Source: Hevea brasiliensis
Taxonomy: Eukaryota > Streptophyta > Magnoliopsida > Malpighiales > Euphorbiaceae
Reading direction: 5' to 3'
DNA: 64,000 nt
Assembly (NCBI RefSeq): GCF_030052815.1
Contig: NC_079498.1
Span: forward strand, 70,666,992-70,730,991
Below, piece by piece: positions 33,215-45,371 of the stretch (position 1 is the first letter of the stretch; every line of letters begins with the position of its first letter). The notes under the pieces are model-generated. The model had not been told where the DNA came from and did no database searches. It saw nothing but the letters and a program-made list of their open reading frames with translations. The translations under genes and the position numbers were made by a program.

Positions 33215-35316
33215 TGTTAGTAGTATGCCCTAGAGCATATCATTTAGTATGTATCTTGTACATATTTTTATTAATAAAAGGCATTTCCACTTTTCCATTT
33301 ACATAATATATTTATGTGTAATAGAAAAGGTCCATTGATATTTTGTTAGAAATATTATTGTTAAGTTGTTAAGAATATGAGTGACAATATTTCTAGCACA
33401 AAGTATCATAAATAGGTTCACAATCGAGGATACTTCATAAAAAGGACATGACTTATCCAGAAAGATTGTATTCATGTTTGTTACCAAGTTATTTATATGA
33501 GATATAAATAAGATGGAATGGTAAGTCTCATGCCATATGACAAACATGATAGGCACTTATAAATGATAAGTAGACCGAACCAGTGACACTTATGATAAGC
33601 ACATGGAGTTTACTCTAATCAATGTTTTGTCATAAATCATATCAGTGCATATAATCTTTAGACCTGAGATAGCACAGTTATCTGGTATATAGGTAGTTTA
33701 AGTTTGATACTGCTTTCATACTTGTACTGTGTATGGGTATATGGGCATCTGTTGGCTCCTACTAGTTATATATAGAGGTAGGTGTTAATCATGATGGAAT
33801 CTGTTCCTCTAAGTAAATAGATATAAAATCCTATGTTCATTTAATTGTTCTTGATGTTTTAAGTTACCGGCCAGGACAGATAGATTTATTCAGAAAAGAG
33901 TTTCTGATGAGAAAATCTTTTTAATCAAGAACTGGAATTAAAAGAGAACATAATATTCATAGCAAATAGAGTTTGCCATAAACCATGACTCTAGCTTGAG
34001 TTGGGATTTTGTAACAGAGAGATTCTAGTGCATGGTAACATATGATTATAGGTTCATTTAAGGTAAACCTTATTACTAATTGGGTGGCCATGGCATGCTA
34101 TGCTAGGTGTTAACCATGGTTTATGAGGTTCATAAAATGATTTAGAGAAATCATTTATGGTAAGAAAGAGTTCTGATGATATTAAGAGTTGATATCATGT
34201 CTCATTGCCAATTAGTGATGAGCCTAGTAAGTCACACACATAAACAAGTTATCACCTATTTAAATATGATTTAATTAATTAATTAAAGATTTTAATTGAT
34301 TAATTAAATAGGTTTGGTTTGCAATTAAATTGCAAAGTCCCTAGCATGACTTGAAACCAAATCTAGATTATTGGATGTATAGTATAAGTTAAATTTATAT
34401 TTAAAGTGTTTAAATATGAATTTAATTAATGAGAAATTAATTAATAGAGATTAATTAATTAATTTATATTTGATATAAATTAGAAGAAGAAAAATAATTA
34501 TTTTAGGTTAAGAACTCAAAATTAAGACACAGGGGCATTTTGGTCATTTCACAGTGTGACACGTAGCACCATGAGATGGTGACACATGGGATTACACATA
34601 AGCTTGCCAAATGTTTTTTAATCATGTAAGATAATTAAAATCAAGATTAAATATAGGTTTGACACTTGGTACAATTTGACTGGGTCACTTAAACCTAGAG
34701 CTAATCAAAAGGTGACATGTGGCAAGGGTTTAATGTGTTAACCTAGCTATATAAGTGTTGTTATGAAAGAAAAACAACCAGCAACCACTCCTCTCCTTTG
34801 TCATGCCATTTTAAGGTTCTCCATCCATTCTTGTTCATCTCTCATTAATTCAAAGAGATTAGCCATCAATCTCTTGAATTAAGAACACTAGAAATTGTTT
34901 CTAGTATCCTGTTTACATCTCTAATCTCTTAAAAGGCTGAACTTGAATTTCTAATTAATAGAAAAAGCTTTAGAAGTTGTTCAAGGGCTGCCATAGGTGT
35001 TCTTATTGTGGACAAACTAGAGGGACAACATCTGGTGTCCTGAAGACAAATCTCAAAGGCACAAACACGCTGCAGTGCATCAAGAGGTTAGCGTAATCGT
35101 TCTTGATTTAATCTAGGGTTCTAAAATTAATCTGATTAATTTTAAAATCTTAAATGGCAAATACAGATCCAAAAACATATTAAAAGAGTTTTAATATGTT
35201 GTTTATCATTGAAATCAAATAGATAAAAATAAATCTTGCATAATGCATGTGACCCTAGGTGAAAATTTTTGAATTCAATGGTATAAACTTGTGTTTTTCA
35301 CGCTTCCGTTCTTTCA
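33215..35316 (+). mobile_element. Solo LTR-C (2102 bp) in Tekay-1 3' LTR
   Basis: Complete TG...CA LTR-C with the perfect target duplication tggcc at 33210-33214 and 35317-35321. The TATA box TATATAAG at 34748-34755 is intact; the G-box has changed to GACACGTAGC (about 34558). It is closest to the Copia-1 3' LTR. Confidence 0.96.
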
Positions 35317-35957
35317 TGGCCAACTTGGGGAAAACTTAGGGTTTGATGTATTTGAATGAAATTGATGATGAAATCAAGCTTAGTTGAAGTAGTATGCATG
35401 ATTGGGGTAATGAGATTGCATGAGATTTGCATAAATTGAATTATGGAAGATAAGGGTTCATGAGGAAATTGGGGCTTTTATTGTATAAACTGCAATTAGT
35501 ATTTATAATAACAAATTATAGTCATTGAAGTTCTTAGAATGAGAATTGACATTAATTGGATAAAAGGAATTGATGGAGTTATAGGGATAGGGAAATTGCA
35601 AATTAGGGTTTTGGAAAATTAAGGATTTTGTGCTAGGAAGTACCATTAATGTGTTTAATATTAAATTATGGTCATTTGGGATGAATTAAATGTGAATTGA
35701 GATTGGTTAGTGGAAGTAATTGAAGAAATGAAAATTGAACCTTAGGCAGAATTTCTGCACACTGAGGTCAATGTGCTTGGCAGCTCATAAGTTGAGCCAC
35801 ACAACTCCAATTGGTGTGAAACCAATTGGAAATGAAACTTAAGACATAGGGATAGAATTTTCATGATGATACCCTGCTCAGACAATGACCATAAACTGCC
35901 CTAAATGAACCTTGAATCTGGAAGTGAAATTTTGAATCTGCAGAATTTAAACTACGT

Positions 35958-36860
35958 GAATAGTAAATTTTGCATAGTCATAACTCTCACTAAAAAACTC
36001 TAATTTAAGTGATTCTTGAACCGATGGAAACCTAAACCATAGTAGAACATTTCATATGAAGAACATAAGGCCAAATTATGAACTTAACCTAATCAAATTG
36101 CTAAGTAAATTTGAATCACCAAATCTGCCAAAATCTGAAAATCTGCAAATTAACTGTATGAATAGTAAAATTTGCATAGTCATAACTCTCTCTAGAAAAC
36201 TCCAATTTAGGTGATTCTTGAACCGATGGCAACCTAAAATATAGTAGAACATTTCATATGAAGAACTGAAGGCCAAATTATCTACTTAATCTAATCAAAT
36301 TGCTAAGCAAATTTGAGGCACCAAATCTGCCAAAATCTGGAAATCTATAAATTGACTATATGAATAGTAAAATTTGCATAGTCATAACTCTCTCTAGAAA
36401 ACTCCAATTTATGTGATTCTTGAACTGATGGAAACCTAAAACATAGTAGAACATTTTATATGAAGAACTTGAAGCCAAATTATGAACTTAACCCAACCAA
36501 ATTGCTGAGCAAATTTGAGTCGATGAATCTGCCAGAACTGGAACAGTCACGTGAATAGTAATTTTTGCTTGGCAATAACTTTTTCTAGAAAACTCTAATT
36601 TAGGTGATTCTTAAACCGATCGAGACCTAAAACATGGTAGAACATTTCATATGAAGAATATAAGGCCAAATTATGAACTTAACTCAATCAAATCATTAGA
36701 TAAAATTAAGTCACCAAATCTGCTAGAATCAGCCCACGTGAACAGTAATTACTATTTTAGTTATAACTTGAGCTACACAACTCCAAATTAGGTGATTAAA
36801 AAAGGAAAATAAAATTAAGACCTAGATGAACAATTTCCATGAAGAACACCTCACTAAAGT
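35958..36860 (+). repeat. Array of about 200-bp modules in LTR-T
   Basis: Four clear units start with GAATAGTAA at 35958, 36160, 36362 and 36553, and a diverged fifth starts GAACAGTAA at 36740; spacings are 202, 202, 191 and 187. Each runs: GTCATAACTCTC, ACTCCAATTTAGGTGATTC, a stretch ending in GTAGAACATTTCATATGAAG, GCCAAATTATGAACTTAACC and AATCTGCC. Single related modules are at 49690-49900 and 54480-54620. Confidence 0.88.
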
Positions 36861-37327
36861 ATGATGGAACTAGATAAAAATTTTGTTCAAAAATTAGGAC
36901 ACCAAGATGTCCAAAATTCAAAACTCTTTGAAAATTACCAACTAACATAGGGAGGCATTAAACATTTATGAAATGAGTTTTGGCAATACTTGAGATGAGT
37001 ATTAAAACATTCTACTTGTGTATTTTTAGTAGAAAACGAAGTTGGGACGGACAAGAAGAAGTAAGTAACGAGAAAGGAAAATTATTGAAGGTTTGTGCAC
37101 AACTAACCTTTTTCTTTGTTTTTAAACTTGTAAATTGTTTGAATGAGTTTGCTTTGAATGAGGTTACTTTGAATGAAATATAGTTTTTCTTTTGCATTTG
37201 AGAAATTTGGGTGTTGCCACCTCTATATTGATTTTATGATAATTGGTTTGCAAATGTGATTGTTGAGTGGGAAACTTTTGAAAATTATTTTGAAACTACA
37301 GTTAGCATGACGGTCCCTTTCGAATCT

Positions 37328-37462
37328 CCCCAGTAGTAATGGCTACTTGGGGTTTGATATTTGATTATGATTATGTCCCCTATTAATAACGGTTAGTGGG
37401 GTGAGACTAGATGAGTACTCATTAGCTAGCTAGCCCTTCCCTCATTAATAACAGTTAGTGAG
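37328..37462 (+). repeat. Three stem-loop units in LTR-T
   Basis: Units at 37328-37352 (CCCCAGTAG paired with CTACTTGGGG), 37377-37401 (CCCCTATTA with TTAGTGGGG) and 37439-37462 (CCTCATTA with TTAGTGAGG). Changes on one arm are mostly matched on the other, so the ability to fold is kept while the sequence varies. Confidence 0.6.
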
Positions 37463-37729
37463 GTTGAGATTGCTTTGTCGTGGTGTACAATACGGCTTTG
37501 ATCATGAAATTTTATGTCATGATCTAAACTTTGTGTTGATGTTGGCAACACTTATGTTTGTGAATTATGATTTGTAAAGTATGATTTCTCATTCGAAATG
37601 TGATTTCAATAAATGATTCTTATGGAATCAAAAAGTTTTGTGATGCTATCATAATTATGAAAATATATGATTTCTTGTATTTTGATAAGTTGTGTTTTAC
37701 CTTAAGTTTTAAAGTTATTAGTTATGCAC

Positions 37730-37750
37730 CACTGAGTGATATACTCAGCG
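37730..37750 (+). other. Conserved LTR-T stem-loop (Tekay-1)
   Basis: CACTGAG, a 7-nt loop, CTCAGCG, followed by ATAGCTTATT. Six of seven pairs form, with one A-C mismatch. The downstream acceptor-like AG of other copies is degraded here. Confidence 0.5.
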
Positions 37751-38226
37751 ATAGCTTATTTATGCTGTTGAGTGAGAGACTTGGAGCAGCTTTTGTATTA
37801 ATTGTGGGTATTTATGTTAGGTATACCTTTGTAATTCCTTTTGATGTATTTTGTACCTATATGTATAGATGTACGGACATTGAGCAGTTTGTATTAAAAA
37901 GCATTATATTGCTCTAGCATTTTGAGTTATACATATTTAAACTTCATTTTGAGACTTATGAAAAATATATCTTTTGAAATAATAGGTTTATTTCCTCTAA
38001 TGAATGTATACTTAATATGTAATTGAATTTATTATGCTTGTGAAACGGGTTGGAGCAAAATCTTTTACTTCGTTTACTTTATGATTTCCACAGGTTATAA
38101 ATATGGGTTTTGTTAAAGTTTTAACCACCACCACCATGCAGTTTTCTGCAAAATGAAAATAAAATAAAATGCTATGTTTTGTTTAAAATCTCCTGTAGTA
38201 TATTTAATGGATTATCGGTAGGTGTT

Positions 38227-41200
38227 GTAACACCCCTCACCCGTCTACAGTGTAGAAGAGTAAGGTACGTCATGCGGAGTGCCGGAGCACCTTATCCTAT
38301 CTTATCATATTTTTATTATACTCATTTTATTTATATAAATATCCTTTATATAAAACTCATTCCATTTATGTCCTTTATTTTAAATTTTGATAAATTTGAG
38401 TTTTCGCAAATTTTACAGAAAATCCGTCAGAGTACCGACTATAATTTGGAAAAATAGTTCGTCTGAACCTGTTACAAACAATTCCAATATAATACTCAAA
38501 TTTTCAAACTCAGTTTATCTCAACACAATTTCAAAGTTTCTCATCAATCTCAATTACATGGAGAAATACTCAAATTTTACTAATTAATAAAAATTTACAA
38601 AATATTTACATTAACATAAAATTTCATAAGTTTACAATGTACATGACAACAGTGAAAGTCTAAGTACAAAATACAAAATAAAATCCTAATGTCCTACGAA
38701 GTGCACTGCAGATGAGAGGTAACTCTGGACTCTGTGCAGATCTAACTAATCACCTGGTCTGAGGTCTGTTGGGCTCCCCAGTTATGTCTCCAGTACCTAC
38801 GTGTGAAAAAACGGATGCGCTAAGCAATACTACTTAGTGGTGCCAATATAAAATAAAAATAAATTGAAATAATTAAATATGCAGGATTCATATTATGATT
38901 ATGAGCAGACTGAGATTTTAGGTAATTATTAATATTATTAACAATTTGGCGCTTTTTATTAAAACTCAATTTAGTTGCCCGAGAAACCTATGCAACTGAC
39001 CGGACTGGATAATTAGGTAAACTGGCACTGGGTACCAAGTACCTCAGACCATCACACCATTGGTCACAAAGTGTCTCCAGGTGTGCAACAAAACAGCTAA
39101 TAAGCCGTAATAAGTATCAAGCACAAGGCCGAGTGTATCAAGTGTATTAAAATGGCTAAAAGCCATAATATCACAAAATGGCCACAAGAGCCATAAATCA
39201 TAGAGTGGCATAATGCCATATGCAGTATTGCTATTGGAACCCTATTGGCATGCCAACCTATCCAAACCAATCAGACTAGGCATACTAGGGCATGTTACAA
39301 AGTTAATTATGTGATTCTTTGCATTTGATATTGAGTAGTTACTATTCATTTCACTAGTCAACCAAAATGTTGACTTTTTCATAAACACTAGGTATGTTAG
39401 TTCTAATAACACCAACATATCACATTTTGCATTCTACAAATATTGGCATTTGTTGCCAAATCTATTTCAAAACTTATTGCATGTTATTTCAAATTTTCAG
39501 ATTTTGTATGCTGTCTTAACCTAGCTAAATGACCTAATTTTCTTGATTTCTGGGTTTTGTTCAAAATACCAATATTATAGGTCTATGTTTTATTGAAATT
39601 TTGGCACTAATTTCATATCATTTGGAGTTCTGTGGACCAAGTTATGGTCTTTTTACTAAAGCTGTTCAGGTTGCATATGTCCAGCAATTCTGGGCTGTTT
39701 TGGTTCTAGATAGATTTGGTACCCCAACTTGGGCAAGCAATTTCATTTGGTTAATTACATTTCTAGGCTTTGTGTTCTTCACAAAAGTTGTAGCCCTATG
39801 TCTAAGCTTTCCAATGGTATAAATTTCAGGTCATTTAGACTGAGATATGACTAAATGAAGGAATACTGTTCATTTAGTAAAATTTTTGGGTTCACTAAAT
39901 GGTAATCCGGATTAGAGCAACATATTGGTCACTTTCTGGACAGAATTTTAGAATGGTTTCCACATGAAAATTGGTGCATTTTAGGTTTAGTTTTATCTCC
40001 AATCGGCCTCATATCAATTGGGGCCACACAATTTTAATTATGGCTCAAAATATACATTACATTCAATAAATACTCAACCTGCCACAAAAATTACACTTCT
40101 AAATCTCATTCCTCCATCTCCCAAACTCTAATTTTGGCATTCATGGCACTTCTAACATTATCAATAATCTCAATTCAATTAGTTTCTAGCAATTTGCACA
40201 AGTCTCCAAGAATCAATTCACAACCCTAATTCAAATGGTCAAAGTTAACATTACATATTCCATAAGTTTTCTAATACATGTAAATTCATTCCTCAACATA
40301 TAACTCATTCATCAACACCATTAATCACCATTTAAATACATGAAAGTATCAATCTTCAATGCTTCTCAAGGCTTCCAAAATTCAACAATTACACAAGCCT
40401 CATCAATCAATCTCAATTTGTGAAATTCAAGCAATTACACAAAATCCCCAAATTATCATCAAACCCTACTTCAATTTTTCCCAATTTATACCTATCACAT
40501 GTAATTAAATTCTAATACATATAATCACTTTAATCAACATCCCAAATCATCATTTATGTGTAAGAAATAATCAAACTCCCTTACTTATCAAGGCTGCCGA
40601 ATTAGGGGTTCTCAATTACTCATCATTTCCAATCAAATTCCTCATCATATCAACTCATTTCAATGTTTAACTAAGGAAAAATGAGAAATTTTGCACTAAC
40701 TTCAACTTGTGAGAAATCTTATCTTGCCAAACTTCAATTCTTCCTCTTCAAATTACTATCAATAGCTTCCTTATGATGCGGGGATTAATTTTTATGAAGG
40801 GACTTGTGAGGATCATGGTGAAAATGGGAGAGATTTAAGCTTTGCATGAAGAATTTCCATGGAGAAATGAGAGTGATGAAATTTGACCATTTGAGAATGT
40901 TTGGGAAGAAGATGATGAAGTGGTGGGATTTGTCATTTTATGGCTTTATATACCCCCACTTTGATTTAATAGTTATTATAATCAAAGTTTTCATATTTAC
41001 ACTTAATTGCTCATTTTTCCCTTAATTACTTTACATGTATAATTTCACATTTTCCTTGGAATTTTCAAAATTTAATATCACTCATTTTTAATGGAAATTT
41101 AGGTTAAAAGTCAACTCTATGTGTCAAATGATCAAAATGCCCCTCTTAGGGTTATAGTCTCACTTTTTCGGTAATACCGATTAAATCCCTGATTCGTCGG

Positions 41201-41581
41201 TTCCTTAAATTTTCATTTTCATCGGTATCGATTAACTAAATTTTCTTTGATATTTTCAATGTCAATTATACATCAGTAGACCTTTAATTAGGTCTTAAAA
41301 ATTATTTCCTAGGGTTCCTCACGGTCCTAGGGTCGTCAACTGTCTACGTAGTGACTTCCTGGTGCGATTACCCATCGCTAGAATGGCAGCTCATTTAACC
41401 TAGTTATATTTTATCTCTTTTATTTTATTTTAATTTTTCTCATATTTTATTATCATGTATTCTATCATTTTATACCTCCTCACTATCATTTAAGTGTAGT
41501 TCAAGACATCCTGACTGTCCGGATAAATATTAGTCATCTGAACAGTAGAATGTACAAACTACGTAAAGTGAGGGCGTTACA
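38227..41581 (-). mobile_element. Solo LTR-T, minus strand (3355 bp)
   Basis: Starts TGTAACACCCC and ends GGGCGTTACA, flanked by the perfect target duplication ggtgt (38222-38226 and 41582-41586). Orientation is minus: the U3 segment with the GGGGCATTTTGATCATTTG motif, the TATA sequence (GTATATAAAGC, 40943-40953) and the CACTAAG hairpin all read on that strand. No protein coding region is visible. It sits near the 3' end of the Tekay-1 LTR. Confidence 0.92.
38818..38839 (-). other. Conserved LTR-T stem-loop, AAG/CTT form
   Basis: On the minus strand: CACTAAG, an 8-nt loop, CTTAGCG. It replaces the GAG/CTC pairing of other copies with AAG/CTT. An acceptor-like run ending CACGTAG, followed by GTACTGGAG, lies just downstream (AG at 38798-38797). 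Confidence 0.5.
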
Positions 41582-41656
41582 GGTGTAATTGAGTAATTCA
41601 TTAGGTATACTACAAGAACATGTTATGCCTTACAAGGGATAAGGTGTGAGAAATAT

Positions 41657-44600
41657 TGATTGCATCAAATTATATAGACATTTAAGGTTAACATGCATCG
41701 CATTTTGTTAGCATTTAGTATCCTTTTATGTTTATTTTTATATGTTTTCATTATTATTTTAGAAAACATGTTAATCCAACTCAATTCATTGATTTTTATA
41801 TTTTATCTGGTGTTTTTATGTAATTCTAGAATCAAAGACGAGTTTGAAAGAGATTTGGAGGTCAAAACGTGAAGAATACAGTGCTAAAAATATTACACGG
41901 GCAGTGTAACTTGCCCCGTGTAACTTCTTGGAAACCGTGCAACCTTCTGGACAAAGAAAACTTGAAAAACAAGAGTGGCAGAAAGTTAAATGGAGCAAGG
42001 GCATGTAACACTACACGGGCCATGTAAAGTACCCTGTCAGCAATTCTGATGCGACTTTTCTTCGTTCCAACCTGACCCGAATGGACTTCTAATGCTTCTA
42101 GGATTCTGAAATTAAGGTTTTTACACCAGATATAAATATAACAAGTTAGGAATTGAAGAAAAAAAGAGAATTCACATCCAAGAACAGAATTTACATTCAA
42201 GGGGATCTGATTTACATTCAAGGATGCACATCAACTTCAAGGGAAGCAAGGGAGAAACATGATCTGTAAGATTGCTAGAAGGGATTTTTAGTTGAAGTTC
42301 CAAAAGTCCAAGGCTACAATTCTCCTTCTGGGTTCTTTCACTCTATTTTCTTCTCATGTCTTCTCTTTATCTTTTTATAAACTTAATTATAAAACTCACT
42401 ATGGCATGAGTAGGTTCTTTATTCTACAGTTAGGGTGTAGCACTCTCAATTTCATTATGGATCTGGTTTGATTTTATTTAATACATTGGGTATTTTATTC
42501 TTTGATTCAATCTCTTGTGATCTTAATGCATGCTATGTGTTGGTATCCACTTAGTATTGATTACAGATATTAATTGAAGGACTCAAAGGTGAAGGTTAAT
42601 TGGGATTTTAATCGCGATTTTGAACCTAGGAAATCTGACCTAGAGATAGGCTGATGACCTTTGTGGAGTTCCAAAATTAATGAATGATCTTAAAGGGTTT
42701 TAATTAATTTAATTACCACGAAAGTAGGGTTTAGGTTACTTAAAATACACCTTGATGTTAGTAGTACGCCCTAGAGCATATCATTTAGTATCTATCTTAT
42801 ACATATTTTATTAATAAAAAGGCAATTTCACTTTTCTGTTTACATAATATATTTATGTGTAATAGAAAAGGTCCATTGGTATTTTGTTAGAAATTCTATT
42901 CTTAAGTTGTTAAGATTATAAGTGACAGTATTTTTAGCACAAAGTATCATAAATTGGTTTACAACCGAGGATACTTTACAAAGGATATGACTTATCCAGA
43001 AAGATTGTAATCATGTTTGTTCCCAAGGTATTTATATGAGATGTAAATAAGATGGAATGGTGAGTCCTATACCATATAACAAATATGATAGTCACTTATA
43101 CATGATAAGTACGTCGAACCAGTGACATTTATGACAAGCACATGGAGTTTACTCTTGTCAATGTATTATCATAAATTATTTAGTGCATATAATCTTTAGA
43201 CCTGAGATAGCACAGTTATCTTGTATATAGGTGGTTTGAGTTTGATACTGCTTTCATACTTGTACAGTGTATGGGTATATGGATATGTGTTGGCTCTTAT
43301 TAGTTATATATGGAGGTAAGTATTGATCAAGATGGAATCTGTTACCCTAAATAAATAGGGATAAAATCCTATGTTCATTTAATTGTTTTTTATGTTTCAA
43401 GTTCCTGGCCAAGACAAATAGATTTATTCAGAAAAGAGTTTCTAATGAGAAAATCTTTTTAATCAAGAACTGGAATTAAAAGAGAACATAACATTCATAG
43501 CAAATGGGGTTTGACATAAACCATGACTCCAGCTCAAATTGGGATTTTATAACAGAGAGATTCTAGTGCATGGTAACATATGATTATAGGTTCATTTAAG
43601 GTAAACCTTATTACTGATTTGGTGGCCATGGCATGCTATGCTAGGTGTTAACCATGGTCTATGAGGTGTATAAAATGATTTAGAGAAATCATTTATGGTA
43701 AGAAAGAGTTCTGATGATATTAAGAGTTAATATCATGTCTCATTGCTAATTAGTGATGAGCCTAGTAAGTCACACACATACACAAGTAATTACCAAATTA
43801 AATATGATTTAATTAATTAATTAAAGAGTTTAATTGATTAATTAAATAGGTTTGGTTTGAAATTAAATTGCAAAGTCCCTAGCATGGTTTGAAACCAAAT
43901 CTAGGTTAATGGATGTATAATATAAGTTAAATTTATATTTAAAGTGTTTAAATATGAAATTTAATTATGAGAAATTAATTAATAGAGATTAATTAATTAA
44001 TTTATATTTGATATAAATTGATTAGAAGAAGAGAAATAATTATTTTGGGTTGAGAACTCAAAATTAAGACACAAGGATATTTTGGTCATTTCACAGGGTG
44101 ACATGGGGCACCATGAGATGGTGACACATGGCACTACACATAAGCTTGCCAAATGTCTTTTAATCATGTAAGATAATCAAAGTCAAAATTAAATATAGGT
44201 TTGACACTTGGCACAATGTGATTGGGTCAATTAAACCTAGAGCCAATCAGAAGGTAATATGTGGCAAGGGTTTTAAATGGTGACCTAGCTATATAAGGGA
44301 AAGGGTGAAAAAGAAAAATACAATATGCTCATTCTTATAAAGGTGCTGCCACCCTTGGTTGCTTCTGCCTCTCATCTTCTTCATCTCTCATCAATTCAAA
44401 GAGATTTGCCAACAATCTCTTGAATTAAAAATACTAGAAATTATTTCTAGTGTTCTGTTTACATCTGTAATCTCTCAAAAGGCAAAACTTGATTTTCTAA
44501 TTGATTGAAAAAGCTTTAGAAGCTGTTCAAGGGCTGCCATTGGTGATCTTAATGTGGACAAGCTAGAGGGACAACATCTGGTGTCCTAGGCACATCCCAA

Positions 44601-45211
44601 AAGTGCCAAACACACTGCAGTGCATCAAACAGGTTAGTGCACTTGTTCTTGATCTAATCTAGGGTCTTAATGAATTAATCTGTTAATTCTAAGATTTTAA
44701 ATGGTAAATATAGATCTAAAAATATATTAAAAGAGTTTTAATATGCTGTTTATCATTAAAATCAAATAGATAAAAATGAATCTTGCATGATGCATGTGAC
44801 CATAGATGAAAAATTTTTGAATTCAATGATCTAAACTTGTATTTTTCATGCTTCTGCTCCTTCACTTGAGTGCCTTGAGAGAGCACTTAAGATAACTTAG
44901 GATTAATTTCCATCAAAGTAATAATCTTCTAATTATTGAATGAATCAGATTGATTCTATAATTAATTGAAGTGTGAACCCCTAGCTCTAGAATGCCTTTG
45001 TCCATTAGTATTTTATTTTAGTTAATTATTTAGATTTTATTTCTTTCAATTTAGATATAATTATTATTTCTCTACAATTCGATTGTTTAGATGATTAAAA
45101 TCACTATAGTTTGGTACTCAACACGGTCCTCATGGGAACGATACTCTACTCATCAATTTATTACTTGTTAGCGATCCGTGCACTTGCGGTGGTTGTAAAA
45201 CCAGCGAAACA
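41657..45211 (+). mobile_element. LTR-A, 5' LTR of Athila-2 (interrupted; 1441 bp net)
   Basis: Starts TGATTGCATC and ends CAGCGAAACA just before the primer-binding site. Positions 41657-42056 match the 3' LTR at 52464-52844 closely. It is interrupted at 42755 by a solo LTR-C. It contains ACACGGG/CCCGTGT motifs near 41895-41925 and 42012-42020, and the family end segment GATCCGTGCACTTGCGGTGG near 45173. Confidence 0.88.
42756..44864 (+). mobile_element. Solo LTR-C (2109 bp) in Athila-2 5' LTR
   Basis: Complete TG...CA LTR-C flanked by the perfect target duplication cttga (42751-42755 and 44865-44869). It is one of the two most diverged copies and shares variants with 7692-9820 in the region before the TATA box (TGACCTAGCTATATAAGG here, TATATAAG at 44290-44297). 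The G-box has become GACATGGGGC. Confidence 0.95.
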
Positions 45212-45217
45212 AGTTTT

Positions 45218-45235
45218 TGGCGTCGTTATTGGGGA
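45218..45235 (+). other. Primer-binding site of Athila-2 (tRNA-Asp type)
   Basis: TGGCGTCGTTATTGGGGA, six bases after the LTR end. It differs from the complement of plant tRNA-Asp at a few positions, mostly C-to-T, as expected of a decayed copy. Confidence 0.85.
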
Positions 45236-45371
45236 CCGGTGCTTGATATTAAATGATTAGTGATTTGATTACTCTAAATATTCTTATTTCTTTTATAGTT
45301 TATTTTTTGTCTAATTTTATTTTTACTTGTTTTTCTTGTGAGGTACATTGAGATGTTTCATCAATAAATCT

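Larger units (their letters stand above)
16981..41651 (+). mobile_element. Tekay-1, Ty3/gypsy chromovirus-like element, 5'-truncated
   Basis: Gypsy order is preserved: end of gag, protease, RT, RNase H, integrase with chromodomain-like tail, polypurine tract and 3' LTR. The 5' LTR and most of gag are absent; the left edge is a joint with the Athila-1 LTR. It is split by a solo LTR-C (18042-20131), Copia-2 (20986-30530), a second solo LTR-C (33215-35316) and a reversed LTR-T (38227-41581), each with its own target duplication. The LTR end is GTGTGAGA at 41651. Confidence 0.9.
32402..41651 (+). mobile_element. LTR-T, 3' LTR of Tekay-1 (interrupted)
   Basis: Its own sequence is 32402-33214, 35322-38226 and 41587-41651, about 3.8 kb in all. 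Two other LTRs are inserted: a solo LTR-C with duplication tggcc and a reversed LTR-T with duplication ggtgt. U3 has the GGGCATTTTGGTAAATTCACC segment shared by the family, a TATA-like box near 32844 and a CT-rich leader (32878-32945). Repeated modules of about 200 bp fill 35958-36860. The end is GTGTGAGA rather than GTGTGACA. Confidence 0.88.

Noticed and set aside
37600..37917. A 105-residue ORF in the Tekay-1 LTR, and other ORFs of similar size in LTR-T copies (for example 39601-39822, 60559-60816).
   Set aside because: No family signature, low-complexity AT-rich codons, and not kept in homologous positions of other LTR-T copies.
38227..41581. A DNA transposon with terminal inverted repeats (TGTAACRCCC at both ends).
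   Set aside because: The 5-bp duplication, shared U3 motifs and homology with known 3' LTRs at 32402 and 48018 show it is an LTR whose two ends happen to be complementary.
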